DNA from: Calditrichia bacterium
GTDB lineage: Bacteria; Calditrichota; Calditrichia; RBG-13-44-9; J075
Direction of reading: 5' to 3'
DNA: 64,000 nucleotides
Assembly (NCBI GenBank): GCA_028284905.1
Contig: JANQQU010000062.1
Span: forward strand, 1 to 64,000
Shown: in pieces, positions 44,099 to 52,270 of the stretch
Layout of the letters: the number at the start of each line of letters is the position of its first letter
Numbering within the stretch: position 1 is the stretch's first letter
The notes under the pieces: model-generated
What the model saw: the letters and a program-made list of their open reading frames with translations, nothing else
Databases searched by the model: none
Told to the model about the DNA's origin: nothing
Made by a program: the position numbers and the translations under genes

Positions 44099-44382
44099 CG
44101 TTTTCTTCTCCTGGCTGGATACAATTGCTTAAAATATAAATATTCAAGAAGCAAAGTATATCAACATGATATTCTTAAAAAATGTTTCTTTTAGCCGGAA
44201 ATTGTATTATGATAATGCGCCATGTGTTTGTATACGCATGACAAATTTAAAACAGTGCCAGACACTTTTTATAAGGCAAGATAACAATCTTTACCCACTT
44301 TTGAGTGCACGAATGTTGTTATTTTACTCGACCAAAGTGCAGCTGACATAGAGATAAATTTCTCAGAAAACAGGAGATTGTT

Positions 44383-44823
44383 ATGAGTCAAGCCAAAGTA
44401 GGCGATAAAGTAAGCGTGCATTACACCGGTAAGCTTGAAAATGGTGAAATGTTCGATACCTCTGAAGGGCGCAGCCCGCTGGAGTTCACAATTGGTCAAA
44501 AACAGATGATTCCCGGATTCGAACAAGCCGTTATCGGTTTAGGTGAAGGCGGGCGCAAAACGGTTTCGATTCCGGCTGCAGAAGCTTATGGAGAGCATCG
44601 CGCGGAACTCATCGAAGAAGTCAAGAAAAGCGAACTTCCCCCGGACTTGCAGGGCGTGGAAGTTGGGCAGCAGCTTGAAGCCCATCAAAATGGCCAAAGA
44701 TTCGTTGTGAAAGTTGTTGAGGTTAACGACGACTCCATTAAACTGGATGCCAATCATCCGCTGGCCGGTCAAACCTTGGTTTTTGATATCGAATTAGTAA
44801 AGATTCACTCTTTGCTTGTTTAA
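44383..44823 (+). CDS. FKBP-type peptidyl-prolyl isomerase, SlyD-like
   Basis: This 146-residue cytosolic chaperone and prolyl isomerase has an FKBP domain interrupted by an insert-in-flap domain (about residues 75-125), the arrangement of SlyD. KVSVHYTGKLENGEMFDTSEG, QMIPGFEQAVIGLGEGGRKTV and NHPLAGQTLVFDIEL are clear family blocks. The histidine-rich metal-binding tail of enterobacterial SlyD is absent, so a nickel role is not supported. The ATG follows an AGGAGA site. A strong terminator follows, shared with the convergent PQQ gene. Confidence 0.94.
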   Translation: MSQAKVGDKVSVHYTGKLENGEMFDTSEGRSPLEFTIGQKQMIPGFEQAVIGLGEGGRKTVSIPAAEAYGEHRAELIEEVKKSELPPDLQGVEVGQQLEAHQNGQRFVVKVVEVNDDSIKLDANHPLAGQTLVFDIELVKIHSLLV

Positions 44824-44846
44824 ACACTCTTTACTTTTGTAAATAC

Positions 44847-44880
44847 AAAGGGGGATGCGATTAAGCATCCCCCTTTTTTT
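44847..44880 (+). terminator. intrinsic terminator of the FKBP gene
   Basis: The stem AAGGGGGATGC / GCATCCCCCTT has a five-base loop and a run of T residues. The T run overlaps the stop codon of the convergent gene ending at 44879. Confidence 0.92.
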
Positions 44881-46183
44881 ATTTTGCAATATCCAGTGCA
44901 ACAATTTCTTTTTGGTTCCGCAAATAAAGCCTGCCGGCGGCCAAAGAAGGTGCTGTCCAGGATAATCCATTCAGCACCTTCGCTTCAGCGACTGGCTTGT
45001 AATCTTCAGGTGTTGCTTCAACAAGCGCTAATACGCCCCGGTCGCTGAGCACGAACAAATACCCGTTGCCGGCAATTAAAGTGCCTTCACCAAATCCGCG
45101 CGTTTTCCATTTTTCTTCACCGCTGCCCGCATCAATACATTTCAGGATTTTCCCATCGAGACCATAGATAAAGCCATCCAGATAAACTGAAGTACTCATC
45201 TTGTTTTTCATCCTTCTCGTGAACCAGCGCTGCTTCCCCTGAACATTGTTGCCGTCAACAGTCAAGTCGAATCTTGCGGCGCCAACGTCATATTCCGAAG
45301 AGATGAAAATACTGCTGGGAGGAATGAAAACCGGCGTTGCGGCGTTGACATCATAGTCAGTTTTCCAGGGGTGTCCCCAGAGGCGTTCCCCATTTGCCGG
45401 ATTGATGGCAAGAATATTCGCGCCGGTGAAAAATAAGAGCATCCGCGTATCATTGATTGTCACGGCAATAGGGGAGGAGTAGCCAGCTTTGTCATTCTGG
45501 GAAGTCCAGACAAGGTCGCCAGTGTCTTTATTGAGTGCAACCAGCGCTTTCCCATTTGCAGCACCCGCTTCTATTAAGACCATATCACCTTCTATAAGTG
45601 GCGATGCGCTAAAACCCCAGGTAGGCGTTTCCGCATTCAGCGATTTACGAACGTCGAAGGACCAACGTTTTTTACCAGTATTTGCATCCAGGGCGAGTAG
45701 TTTTCCAAAAGCGCCAAAGAAATAGGCCATGCCATTGCTAATTGCTGGTGTTGAACGCGGACCATCGCCTCCTTGCCAATCGGAATACTCTTCGTCGTCG
45801 GTTGCAGTTTTCCAGACAATTTCACCGCTACCCGCGTCCAGACAAACTGCGTATTCGCCTTTGTTGTCAGAATACATGGTGTACACTTTCCCATTGGAAA
45901 TAGCAATACCGGAAAAGCCATCTCCCAATGGTGTCCGCCAGGCAACCGCCGGAGGTGTTTCTGCCCAATTTGCCCGAAAGTCTGTTTCTGGAGAAATTCC
46001 GTCGCGATTCGGCCCCAACCATTGTGGCCAGTCTCCGCTGGCTGCAATGGTTGCAGTAACCTCTGGTGCGGCTTGCGCAGTTAAGTCCAGTTCAGCTTCC
46101 GATTTGGATTCCTCGCAACCGATAAATGCCAGCGCTATTAGTACACTAGCAAAAGTGATTTGTAAGCTTCTTGATAATTTCAA
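44879..46183 (-). CDS. PQQ-like beta-propeller lipoprotein
   Basis: This 434-residue lipoprotein has a signal peptide ending AFIGC, followed by an acidic linker and a PQQ-like propeller beginning WPQWLGPNRDGISPE. Blocks such as GDGFSGIAISNGKVYTMYSD, GDGPRSTPAISNGMAYFFG and AGRLYLRNQKEIVALD are shared with the genes at 40248 and 47798. It seems to start with TTG at 46181-46183, because GAAAGGAAC lies about seven bases upstream and no ATG precedes the signal peptide. It is the last gene of a minus-strand set containing a Rieske oxygenase and a GNAT protein. A cell-envelope binding or scaffold role is inferred. Confidence 0.88.
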   Translation of the reverse strand: MKLSRSLQITFASVLIALAFIGCEESKSEAELDLTAQAAPEVTATIAASGDWPQWLGPNRDGISPETDFRANWAETPPAVAWRTPLGDGFSGIAISNGKVYTMYSDNKGEYAVCLDAGSGEIVWKTATDDEEYSDWQGGDGPRSTPAISNGMAYFFGAFGKLLALDANTGKKRWSFDVRKSLNAETPTWGFSASPLIEGDMVLIEAGAANGKALVALNKDTGDLVWTSQNDKAGYSSPIAVTINDTRMLLFFTGANILAINPANGERLWGHPWKTDYDVNAATPVFIPPSSIFISSEYDVGAARFDLTVDGNNVQGKQRWFTRRMKNKMSTSVYLDGFIYGLDGKILKCIDAGSGEEKWKTRGFGEGTLIAGNGYLFVLSDRGVLALVEATPEDYKPVAEAKVLNGLSWTAPSLAAGRLYLRNQKEIVALDIAK

Positions 46184-46207
46184 GGCCGTTCCTTTCTACA
46201 GGTTATT

Positions 46208-46657
46208 TCAATCTAAGATTTTTACCATTCGGATCAATACATGTGCACCGACTGTGCCAGCATCTTCAGTTTTGCGATATCCAAGACCCTGGTAGAATTT
46301 CTCCAGGTAAACATGCGGGAAAAGCTCCACTTCTTTCAAGTTTTGTCCTTTAGCAATTACTTCTAGCTGTTGCACAATTGCTTTTCCCAGGCCACTACCT
46401 CTATACTCAGGCAGTACTGCAATCCTCGATATATTGCCTAATGATGCAGAGATTTTTCTTAATCGCCCGGTTGCTGCCGCCTCCTGATCTAATAATGCCA
46501 GCAAATGGATGGCGTCGTTGTCGTAGCCATCTAACTCTAAGTTCAAAGGAATTTTCTGTTCAGCAACAAATACTGTTTTTCGGATATCCTGAGCTGTCAG
46601 TAATGCTACTTCATCCCGAACTTGCACAATTCTGTATTCTTTAGGTTTGTTGGTCAT
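46208..46657 (-). CDS. GNAT-family N-acetyltransferase
   Basis: This 149-residue single-domain acetyltransferase has SRIAVLPEYRGSGLGKAIVQQLEVIA, which contains the acetyl-CoA-binding R-G-x-G-L-G loop, and FYQGLGYRKTEDAGTVGAHVLI at the C-terminus. It resembles the ElaA/YjcF-type small GNATs whose substrates are mostly unknown. Its start overlaps the end of the Rieske oxygenase gene by 17 bases, so the two are translated together and may act in the same pathway. A PQQ-lipoprotein gene follows 24 bases later. Confidence 0.87.
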   Translation of the reverse strand: MTNKPKEYRIVQVRDEVALLTAQDIRKTVFVAEQKIPLNLELDGYDNDAIHLLALLDQEAAATGRLRKISASLGNISRIAVLPEYRGSGLGKAIVQQLEVIAKGQNLKEVELFPHVYLEKFYQGLGYRKTEDAGTVGAHVLIRMVKILD

Positions 46658-47789
46658 CTCGCCATTCCCGATAAGAACGTTTTAATAGTTCCTGAAAATG
46701 ATGAACACCAGACTCTCGTTTGACAGAAAAACGGCCGCGATCATAAGCGAGGGAAGAAACGCCTTTCTGCACGCGTTCACAGATATCAATGTCTTCCTTT
46801 TGAATTAAATCGCTATAGTTAATATCTCCGAAAATAATCTGCTTCGCACGCTCGCTGGTCACATCTTTATAATAGTAATCAAAAATCACTTCGGTTTCAT
46901 CATGGGAAATTGGCCGGACAAGGTTAATCTGAAGGCGATTGTTGAAAAGGTTTAGCATAAAATTGGGATAGACAAAAAAATAGAATGCTTCGTCGACGTT
47001 ATCCCCATAAACATTGCTGCTTTCCTTTAAAGGACTGTATTGCAAAGAGTAATACTCGAAAGTTTCGGTGACGTAATTGCGATAATCCAGCAAGTTGTTT
47101 AGCTCCGGATGCACCAGCGGAACGTGATACCCTTCCAGGTAGTTGTCTACGTATATCTTCCAATTGCATTTGATGTTGTAGGTAACCCGGGAATGAAATT
47201 GCAGTCCGGCTAAGCTGATTGGAGAAAAACGTTCAGTCATTCCAGCAAAGACATTTTTAAGTGGGGGAGGAGATGGGCTTAATGTCGCAAAGATCAGTCC
47301 TTCCCAAACATCAACATTTATTGGCACCAGGCCAAAATCTGATTTATGGAATAGCTCGACGTAATTAAAATCCGGCACGCCCCGCAGCTCACCATTCAAA
47401 CGGTAAGTCCAACCATGGTATTTGCATTGCAGCACTTTCGGACAATTGCCATCCTCGGTAGCCAACGGGCCGCCACGATGACGGCAGACATTATAGAAGC
47501 CACGCAATTGCGAATCCTCATCCCGAAGGACAATGATTGGGTTGTCTGCAATCTCCGTAAGAAAATAATCCCCGACATTTGGTATACGATCAACGTGCCC
47601 AACACCCTGCCAGGTTTCACTAAAAATAGCCGCGTTGTCGACATCCAGGAAATTTCGATCGGTATACCAGGCAGAAGGTATCGTTTCTGCCCGGGCGAGC
47701 GGAACACTTCCCAGGAATTCATCGCTGAAATCCGTCAGGCTATCCGGTTGGATGGCACTATGGTTTTTTAGAGACTTTGTTTGTTTCAT
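46641..47789 (-). CDS. Rieske non-haem iron oxygenase, alpha subunit
   Basis: This protein of about 382 residues has an N-terminal Rieske [2Fe-2S] domain with ligands Cys102, His104 (CRHRGGPL), Cys122 and His125 (CKYHGWTY). The catalytic domain has mononuclear-iron histidines His222 and His227 and the bridging Asp215 in DNYLEGYHVPLVHPEL. The domain layout resembles choline/betaine-type monooxygenases more than aromatic dioxygenases, but the substrate is not evident. No reductase or ferredoxin gene is adjacent, so electrons must come from elsewhere. I start at the ATG 47789, eight bases after the stop of the preceding PQQ gene. The GNAT gene downstream overlaps its end. Confidence 0.92.
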   Translation of the reverse strand: MKQTKSLKNHSAIQPDSLTDFSDEFLGSVPLARAETIPSAWYTDRNFLDVDNAAIFSETWQGVGHVDRIPNVGDYFLTEIADNPIIVLRDEDSQLRGFYNVCRHRGGPLATEDGNCPKVLQCKYHGWTYRLNGELRGVPDFNYVELFHKSDFGLVPINVDVWEGLIFATLSPSPPPLKNVFAGMTERFSPISLAGLQFHSRVTYNIKCNWKIYVDNYLEGYHVPLVHPELNNLLDYRNYVTETFEYYSLQYSPLKESSNVYGDNVDEAFYFFVYPNFMLNLFNNRLQINLVRPISHDETEVIFDYYYKDVTSERAKQIIFGDINYSDLIQKEDIDICERVQKGVSSLAYDRGRFSVKRESGVHHFQELLKRSYREWRDDQQT

Positions 47790-47797
47790 CTTCAGCT

Positions 47798-49126
47798 CTA
47801 TTGATTGTTTGCGCCAATTTTTTGAAGGCTTTCTGCCGTCAGGTTCAACGCGACAATCTCTCGTTGATTTCTCAGGAATAATTTCCCACCGGTTAAAGTT
47901 GGCGTCGTCCAGCACGTGCCGGATAATATTTGCGCCTTGGAAATCTCAAGATATTGCTCCGGTGAGGGTTTTACCAGTGTTAACTTCCCCCGATCACTGA
48001 GTATGATAAAATGACCGTCGGCAAAAATCAATGCCCCTTTCCCATGTCCTTTTTGCCGCCAGGTTTCTTTCCCTGTTTCAATATCCAGACATTTGAAAAC
48101 TCCATTATCAAAGCCGTAAATATATCCCTCGTGAAAAAGAGAAGTGCTAAAATGGTTTTTCATTTTCCGGGTTTTCCATATTTCCCGGGTCGCAAATTCT
48201 CCATTGCTTTCAGTGACTTCCACCAGTGCGGCACCTTTATCGTAGCCGGAGGAAATAAAAACTTTGTTCGGTGAAATAATAATTGGCGTGGCGGAATTGA
48301 CATTGTATTCGGTGTGCCATTTAAAAGACCAGTATTTTTCACCGCTACCCGGGTTAATGGCGATCAGCTTGTCGCCACTAAAGAAAAGAGCCTGCTCAAT
48401 GCTGTTCAGCGTGGTCAGTATTGGTGAAGAATACCCTGCAGCGCCGGCATGTTTCTGCCAGACTAACTCACCGCTTTCAGCATTAAAAGCAGCAACGAGA
48501 TTGTCCGCCTGTCCACCGATTTCAACCAGGACATTTTCACCATAAAGTAAAGGAGAAATACAATAGCCCCAACGGGGGACTTTTCCACCGAAGTCGTCGA
48601 CAAAATCATGGCTCCAGAGTAGCTTGCCGGTGGCAATGTCGACGGCGGCGAATCGTCCTTCAGCGCTGACACAGTAGGCCCGTTGCCCGTCCACGGTGGG
48701 AGTGCTGCGTGGACCGTCGCCGCCCAGTGGATCTACATAATTGCGGTCGATGCGGGATTTCCAAATTCGTTTTCCGGTAAAAGCATCCAGGCAGACCAGG
48801 TATTCGTCATAGCCGTTGGTATACATCGTATAGAGTCGATTGTCATAAACGGCGATGCCAGAGAAGCCACCTCCTAACGAGCGGCGCCATACCTCTGCCG
48901 GGCCTTTTTCCGGCCAGGTTTGCAGCAGTCCCTTTTCCAGTGAGATGCCATCCCGCTTCGGGCCTCGCCATTGCCACCATGTTTTGTCCTGATCCGTGGT
49001 CGATACATTAAAAAATGGTTCGTCTGCATTGATTTTTGCAGGCGTTGATTGACTGGCAGCACAGCCAATCAAGATTGTGGTTGAGATAGTCAAAACAAGA
49101 AAAAACTTAAAGCAGCGAGCAAACAT
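47798..49126 (-). CDS. PQQ-like beta-propeller lipoprotein
   Basis: This lipoprotein of about 442 residues has signal-peptide lipobox ILIGC and a PQQ-like propeller starting WWQWRGPKRDGISLEKG. Shared blocks with the genes at 40248 and 44879 include GGGFSGIAVYDNRLYTMYTN, GDGPRSTPTVDGQRAYCVS and GGKLFLRNQREIVALN. The ATG at 49126 is seven bases after GAGG; an ATG four codons earlier is less well placed. The Rieske oxygenase starts only eight bases after its stop, so these two are almost certainly cotranscribed, which links this propeller subgroup to an oxygenase. Confidence 0.88.
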   Translation of the reverse strand: MFARCFKFFLVLTISTTILIGCAASQSTPAKINADEPFFNVSTTDQDKTWWQWRGPKRDGISLEKGLLQTWPEKGPAEVWRRSLGGGFSGIAVYDNRLYTMYTNGYDEYLVCLDAFTGKRIWKSRIDRNYVDPLGGDGPRSTPTVDGQRAYCVSAEGRFAAVDIATGKLLWSHDFVDDFGGKVPRWGYCISPLLYGENVLVEIGGQADNLVAAFNAESGELVWQKHAGAAGYSSPILTTLNSIEQALFFSGDKLIAINPGSGEKYWSFKWHTEYNVNSATPIIISPNKVFISSGYDKGAALVEVTESNGEFATREIWKTRKMKNHFSTSLFHEGYIYGFDNGVFKCLDIETGKETWRQKGHGKGALIFADGHFIILSDRGKLTLVKPSPEQYLEISKAQILSGTCWTTPTLTGGKLFLRNQREIVALNLTAESLQKIGANNQ

Positions 49127-49272
49127 AATAATCCTCATTTTTAAAATACTATATCAATAACAACAATTTTTTCCAGAAGATCCCGGTTTCACCGTTAGGC
49201 ATCATACGATTATTAGAAAAGGAGCAGTGTTGCTCAAAAATTGTTGCCGGATTCAAATGTAAGCAAAGGGGG

Positions 49273-49321
49273 AAATAAAAACAACCTGACGAATTTGGCA
49301 GGGAAGTTTTCCGTCAGGTTG
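49273..49321 (-). terminator. intrinsic terminator of the PDZ gene
   Basis: CAACCTGACG (49282-49291) pairs with CGTCAGGTTG (49312-49321). On the minus strand the stem is followed by TTTTTATTT. It lies 31 bases past the stop of the PDZ gene. Confidence 0.8.
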
Positions 49322-49352
49322 CTGGAGATGCAGGTCAAATATTTATTGTTTG

Positions 49353-50231
49353 TCAGATGCTGCTTTTGTCGCTGTCCCGATGTAATTCGTGGATAATCAC
49401 ATCATTTAATTCGTTGTGGAAACGATTGCGATGTCGCTCTTTTTTTTTGAAGAAATTGAAATTGCCATTGGAGTGTTGCCAGTGCATACCATGGCTGTTC
49501 TCTAGTTCTATGGTTACGCTTTCTTTTCTGCCTTTACGGATATACTCAACTTTTACCTCGTCACCATCATCATATTCGGCAAGAAGATACATCAGCTCCT
49601 CGGTGTCCGGTACCAGGTCTTCATCGAGTTTAACGATGACGTCTCCGGCCTTGAGGCCGGCATCTTCTGCTGGCGTGTCTTCATTAACCTTTAGAACCAG
49701 GACGCCTTCATTGTCTGCCCCGGGAAAATATTCACCAAGATCATCATCGAGATCCTGGATTTGCACACCCAGCTGCGCTCTGTTTATTAATGACACAAAT
49801 GAACCGCCGCTACCAAAAGCCATCTGGTTGCGCCTTTTGCGGCCCATTTCTACTGCTAATTCTCTTTCTTTGCCACGTCGCACCACTTTGATTTTGATTT
49901 CCGACCGAGGCGCCGTATTGCGAACCATTACAACAAAATCGTCTGCCTTCTCGACTGACTTCCCATCGAATCTTACGATGACATCATCTTCACGCAAACC
50001 GGCATCATCTGCCGGGCTGTTGTGAAAAACCTGGGTAACCAGCAAGCCAGTGCGGTTGCCAATTTCATATTCGTCGCTCATAGACGGTGTCATCTCTTCG
50101 ATGCTAACCCCAAGGTAGCCTTTCTTCGGGGATGCCTGTACATCCCGGCTTTGGCAGGAGAGAAATGCCGCAATTACAGCAAACATTAAGGTCATTCTAA
50201 AAAAGTAAACGGGGGTAGATTTTTGTTTCAT
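49353..50231 (-). CDS. two-PDZ-domain lipoprotein without protease domain
   Basis: This 292-residue protein has a signal peptide with lipobox AFLSC and two PDZ domains (about 38-130 and 150-245). Each has a GLLVTQVFHNSPADDAGLREDDVIV-type carboxylate-binding loop (second copy GVLVLKV...AEDAGLKAGDVIV). A His/Arg/Lys-rich tail follows. It looks like the PDZ portion of DegQ/HtrA proteins, but there is no trypsin-like domain. It may bind protein C-termini in the periplasm, perhaps as a stress sensor. It follows an ECF sigma/anti-sigma pair on the same strand, 130 bases after the anti-sigma gene, so a role in that envelope-stress circuit is a reasonable inference. Confidence 0.87.
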   Translation of the reverse strand: MKQKSTPVYFFRMTLMFAVIAAFLSCQSRDVQASPKKGYLGVSIEEMTPSMSDEYEIGNRTGLLVTQVFHNSPADDAGLREDDVIVRFDGKSVEKADDFVVMVRNTAPRSEIKIKVVRRGKERELAVEMGRKRRNQMAFGSGGSFVSLINRAQLGVQIQDLDDDLGEYFPGADNEGVLVLKVNEDTPAEDAGLKAGDVIVKLDEDLVPDTEELMYLLAEYDDGDEVKVEYIRKGRKESVTIELENSHGMHWQHSNGNFNFFKKKERHRNRFHNELNDVIIHELHRDSDKSSI

Positions 50232-50361
50232 GTGAATCCTCCAGGGATTTTTGTTTTTCTCTTTTCTTCTTATGATTGTTACTTTTTCGAAAAAGTTTTA
50301 AGTGCTGCAATTTTTATGAAAATTGTTGATGTGAATCGACCTTCGCAATTCCTGAAGGCAT

Positions 50362-51366
50362 CTATTTATAATCGCTGACACGCACTTTCTTTAGTAGCTC
50401 CTGCATGTCAATTTTGCCATGTTTGAAAGTATCTATATCTTTTTTGTTCAGTTCGATAATGAATCCGTTTTTTGCTTCCTTTTGTACTTCTGCATCAACA
50501 GCGATTACGATAGATTCTTCCGGTGCTAGGAGTTTAAAAGTGTTTTCATTGGTGTGAACAATGTTTAAAACGGCACTTTTGAATTCTTTCACATGATTGT
50601 TGTAGTGGTTGTGAGTGTCGTGGTTGCGGGCAGAGTCAAAGAATTCCACATTCTTATGCTTATTTACTTTCTCGAGTATCCGTACCGCTTCCGTATCGCG
50701 AAATTCTTTGTCTGCTTCTGTGTTCACCAAAAAGATCATTCCCTTTCCGGTAAGATAGACGCCTCTGGTTTTCCCACTTTGGGCAAAGCGCTGCTGGTTT
50801 TTTTGTACACACTCTGTGTTGATCAGATTTTCAATGGCATTCACGTTCTCGGTGATCGCCAATCGCTTTTTAACCGCCTCTGCCTGCGTTGGTGTGGTAA
50901 ATTTATTTTCAAAAGTCAGTTGACTCGCAGAGTCGTCAAGGATCGCCGGTGTGGATTTTCGAAGATCGTTTCTTTCATTCGGAAGCATTTTTTCGACAGG
51001 CTCATCATTGCTTACAATATTTTTTTGCGATGAATCCAGCCAAAAATACCGGGCAAGCGTCATTAACATAAATCCCAATAAAATGCTCGCTGCGAATAGG
51101 CCGGCCATTCTAAAAGCACTGTGCCGATTCGGAAAACCCAATACAGTCTTTCCACTAATGTCGCCTTCATTAACGAAAGTTAAGTTTAGATTAACATCCT
51201 CTTCCTGCCAGGTAGCGAGTATGTCCGTTGCAGACTGTAGCGATTCCAGTTCTGTCCGGCAATCTGCGCAGGTATTGATGTGTGCTTCCAGCGCAGCCAT
51301 TTCACCCTCAGGCATTTCCCGATAGAGAAATCCGATTAATTGCGCTTTGCTGATTTTACACTTCAT
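50362..51366 (-). CDS. membrane anti-sigma factor with zinc-finger (ZAS) domain
   Basis: This protein of about 334 residues has an N-terminal anti-sigma domain with the H-x3-C-x2-C motif HINTCADCRTEL. One transmembrane helix (about FRMAGLFAASILLGFMLMTL) and a large extracytoplasmic domain of unknown fold follow. The C-terminal part is rich in Asn/His/Lys and may be the sensory region. It should hold the cognate ECF sigma factor inactive until an envelope signal releases it. The ATG at 51366 lies inside the 3' end of the sigma gene (11-base overlap), so translation is coupled. The PDZ lipoprotein gene lies downstream. Confidence 0.88.
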   Translation of the reverse strand: MKCKISKAQLIGFLYREMPEGEMAALEAHINTCADCRTELESLQSATDILATWQEEDVNLNLTFVNEGDISGKTVLGFPNRHSAFRMAGLFAASILLGFMLMTLARYFWLDSSQKNIVSNDEPVEKMLPNERNDLRKSTPAILDDSASQLTFENKFTTPTQAEAVKKRLAITENVNAIENLINTECVQKNQQRFAQSGKTRGVYLTGKGMIFLVNTEADKEFRDTEAVRILEKVNKHKNVEFFDSARNHDTHNHYNNHVKEFKSAVLNIVHTNENTFKLLAPEESIVIAVDAEVQKEAKNGFIIELNKKDIDTFKHGKIDMQELLKKVRVSDYK

Positions 51367-51976
51367 AGCTGATTTTCTCCCTGTCGATGTTCCATTCATC
51401 GAAAATTCTTTTCAATGCACTTAGCCCATAATACATCCGGGATTTTGCTGTGTTTACCGAAATGTTCAGCACTGCTGCTATTTCGGTAAATTTTAATCCC
51501 TGGTATTCCTTCATGATAACAACAACCCGCTGTTCTTCCGGGATCGCCTGTAGCGCTTTCCCAAGAAGCGATTTAACATTTGCTTGTTGAGCAGCCATTT
51601 CCGGGTCGTTATGCAAGTTCTTTTCCATTACCGGTTCTTTGATTAAAGTTTGTTGCGACGGTTCAACCAGGCTAAGAGAATAAGCCGTCCGACGCTTCCT
51701 TTTGCGTAACTCATCTTTGCAGACATTTACTGCGATTTGATAAATCCATGCTGAGAATCGCTCCACATCCCGCAAGTTTGAAACACTTCTGTAAACCCGG
51801 ATAAAGACGTTTTGACAAATATCTTTCGCTTCTTCCCGGTTTCCCATATAGCGTAAAACAAAATTGTAGATTGGTTTTTCCCAGCGGGCAACCAGCCGGT
51901 TAAATGCCGCGAGATCCCCGCCCTTGAAACAGTCAATTAGTTGCGCGTCCGTCATTCCTTCGTCCCATCTAGACAA
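51356..51976 (-). CDS. ECF-family RNA polymerase sigma factor
   Basis: This protein of up to 206 residues has sigma region 2 (FNRLVARWEKPIYNFVLRYMGNREEAKDICQNVFIRVYRSV), which binds core polymerase and the -10 element, and region 4 (IPEEQRVVVIMKEYQGLKFTEIAAVLNISVNTAKSRMYYGL), which has the -35-binding helix-turn-helix. It is RpoE-like in size. The start is uncertain: a TTG at 51976, or the ATG at 51955 (MTDAQLIDCFKGGD), which has AAGGA immediately before it. It overlaps the anti-sigma gene, the usual arrangement for a co-regulated pair, and probably autoregulates the operon. Confidence 0.93.
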   Translation of the reverse strand: MSRWDEGMTDAQLIDCFKGGDLAAFNRLVARWEKPIYNFVLRYMGNREEAKDICQNVFIRVYRSVSNLRDVERFSAWIYQIAVNVCKDELRKRKRRTAYSLSLVEPSQQTLIKEPVMEKNLHNDPEMAAQQANVKSLLGKALQAIPEEQRVVVIMKEYQGLKFTEIAAVLNISVNTAKSRMYYGLSALKRIFDEWNIDREKISYEV

Positions 51977-52270
51977 TTGCCCGGAATCAACTCTTGTATC
52001 CGGTATGCAATTCTTGTTCTTCCCTTCCTTTTGTCTCTTAAGACGCCCGTGTTTTTCAGAAAGTTTTAACTACTTTAATTTTTTAGAAAAAATATCTCAT
52101 AACGCTTGAAATGCAAGCAATTCAGGAATGATATGTGAAATGCAATATACCCTTGTAAGGCGCAAATCTTTCCAAGGGGATAACCGTAAGATAGTTGTTA
52201 AATGTTTATAGTAGGGAATTCGCTAAAGAAGTTTTGATACTTACTGGCCAAATTATTGAAGGAGATGAGA

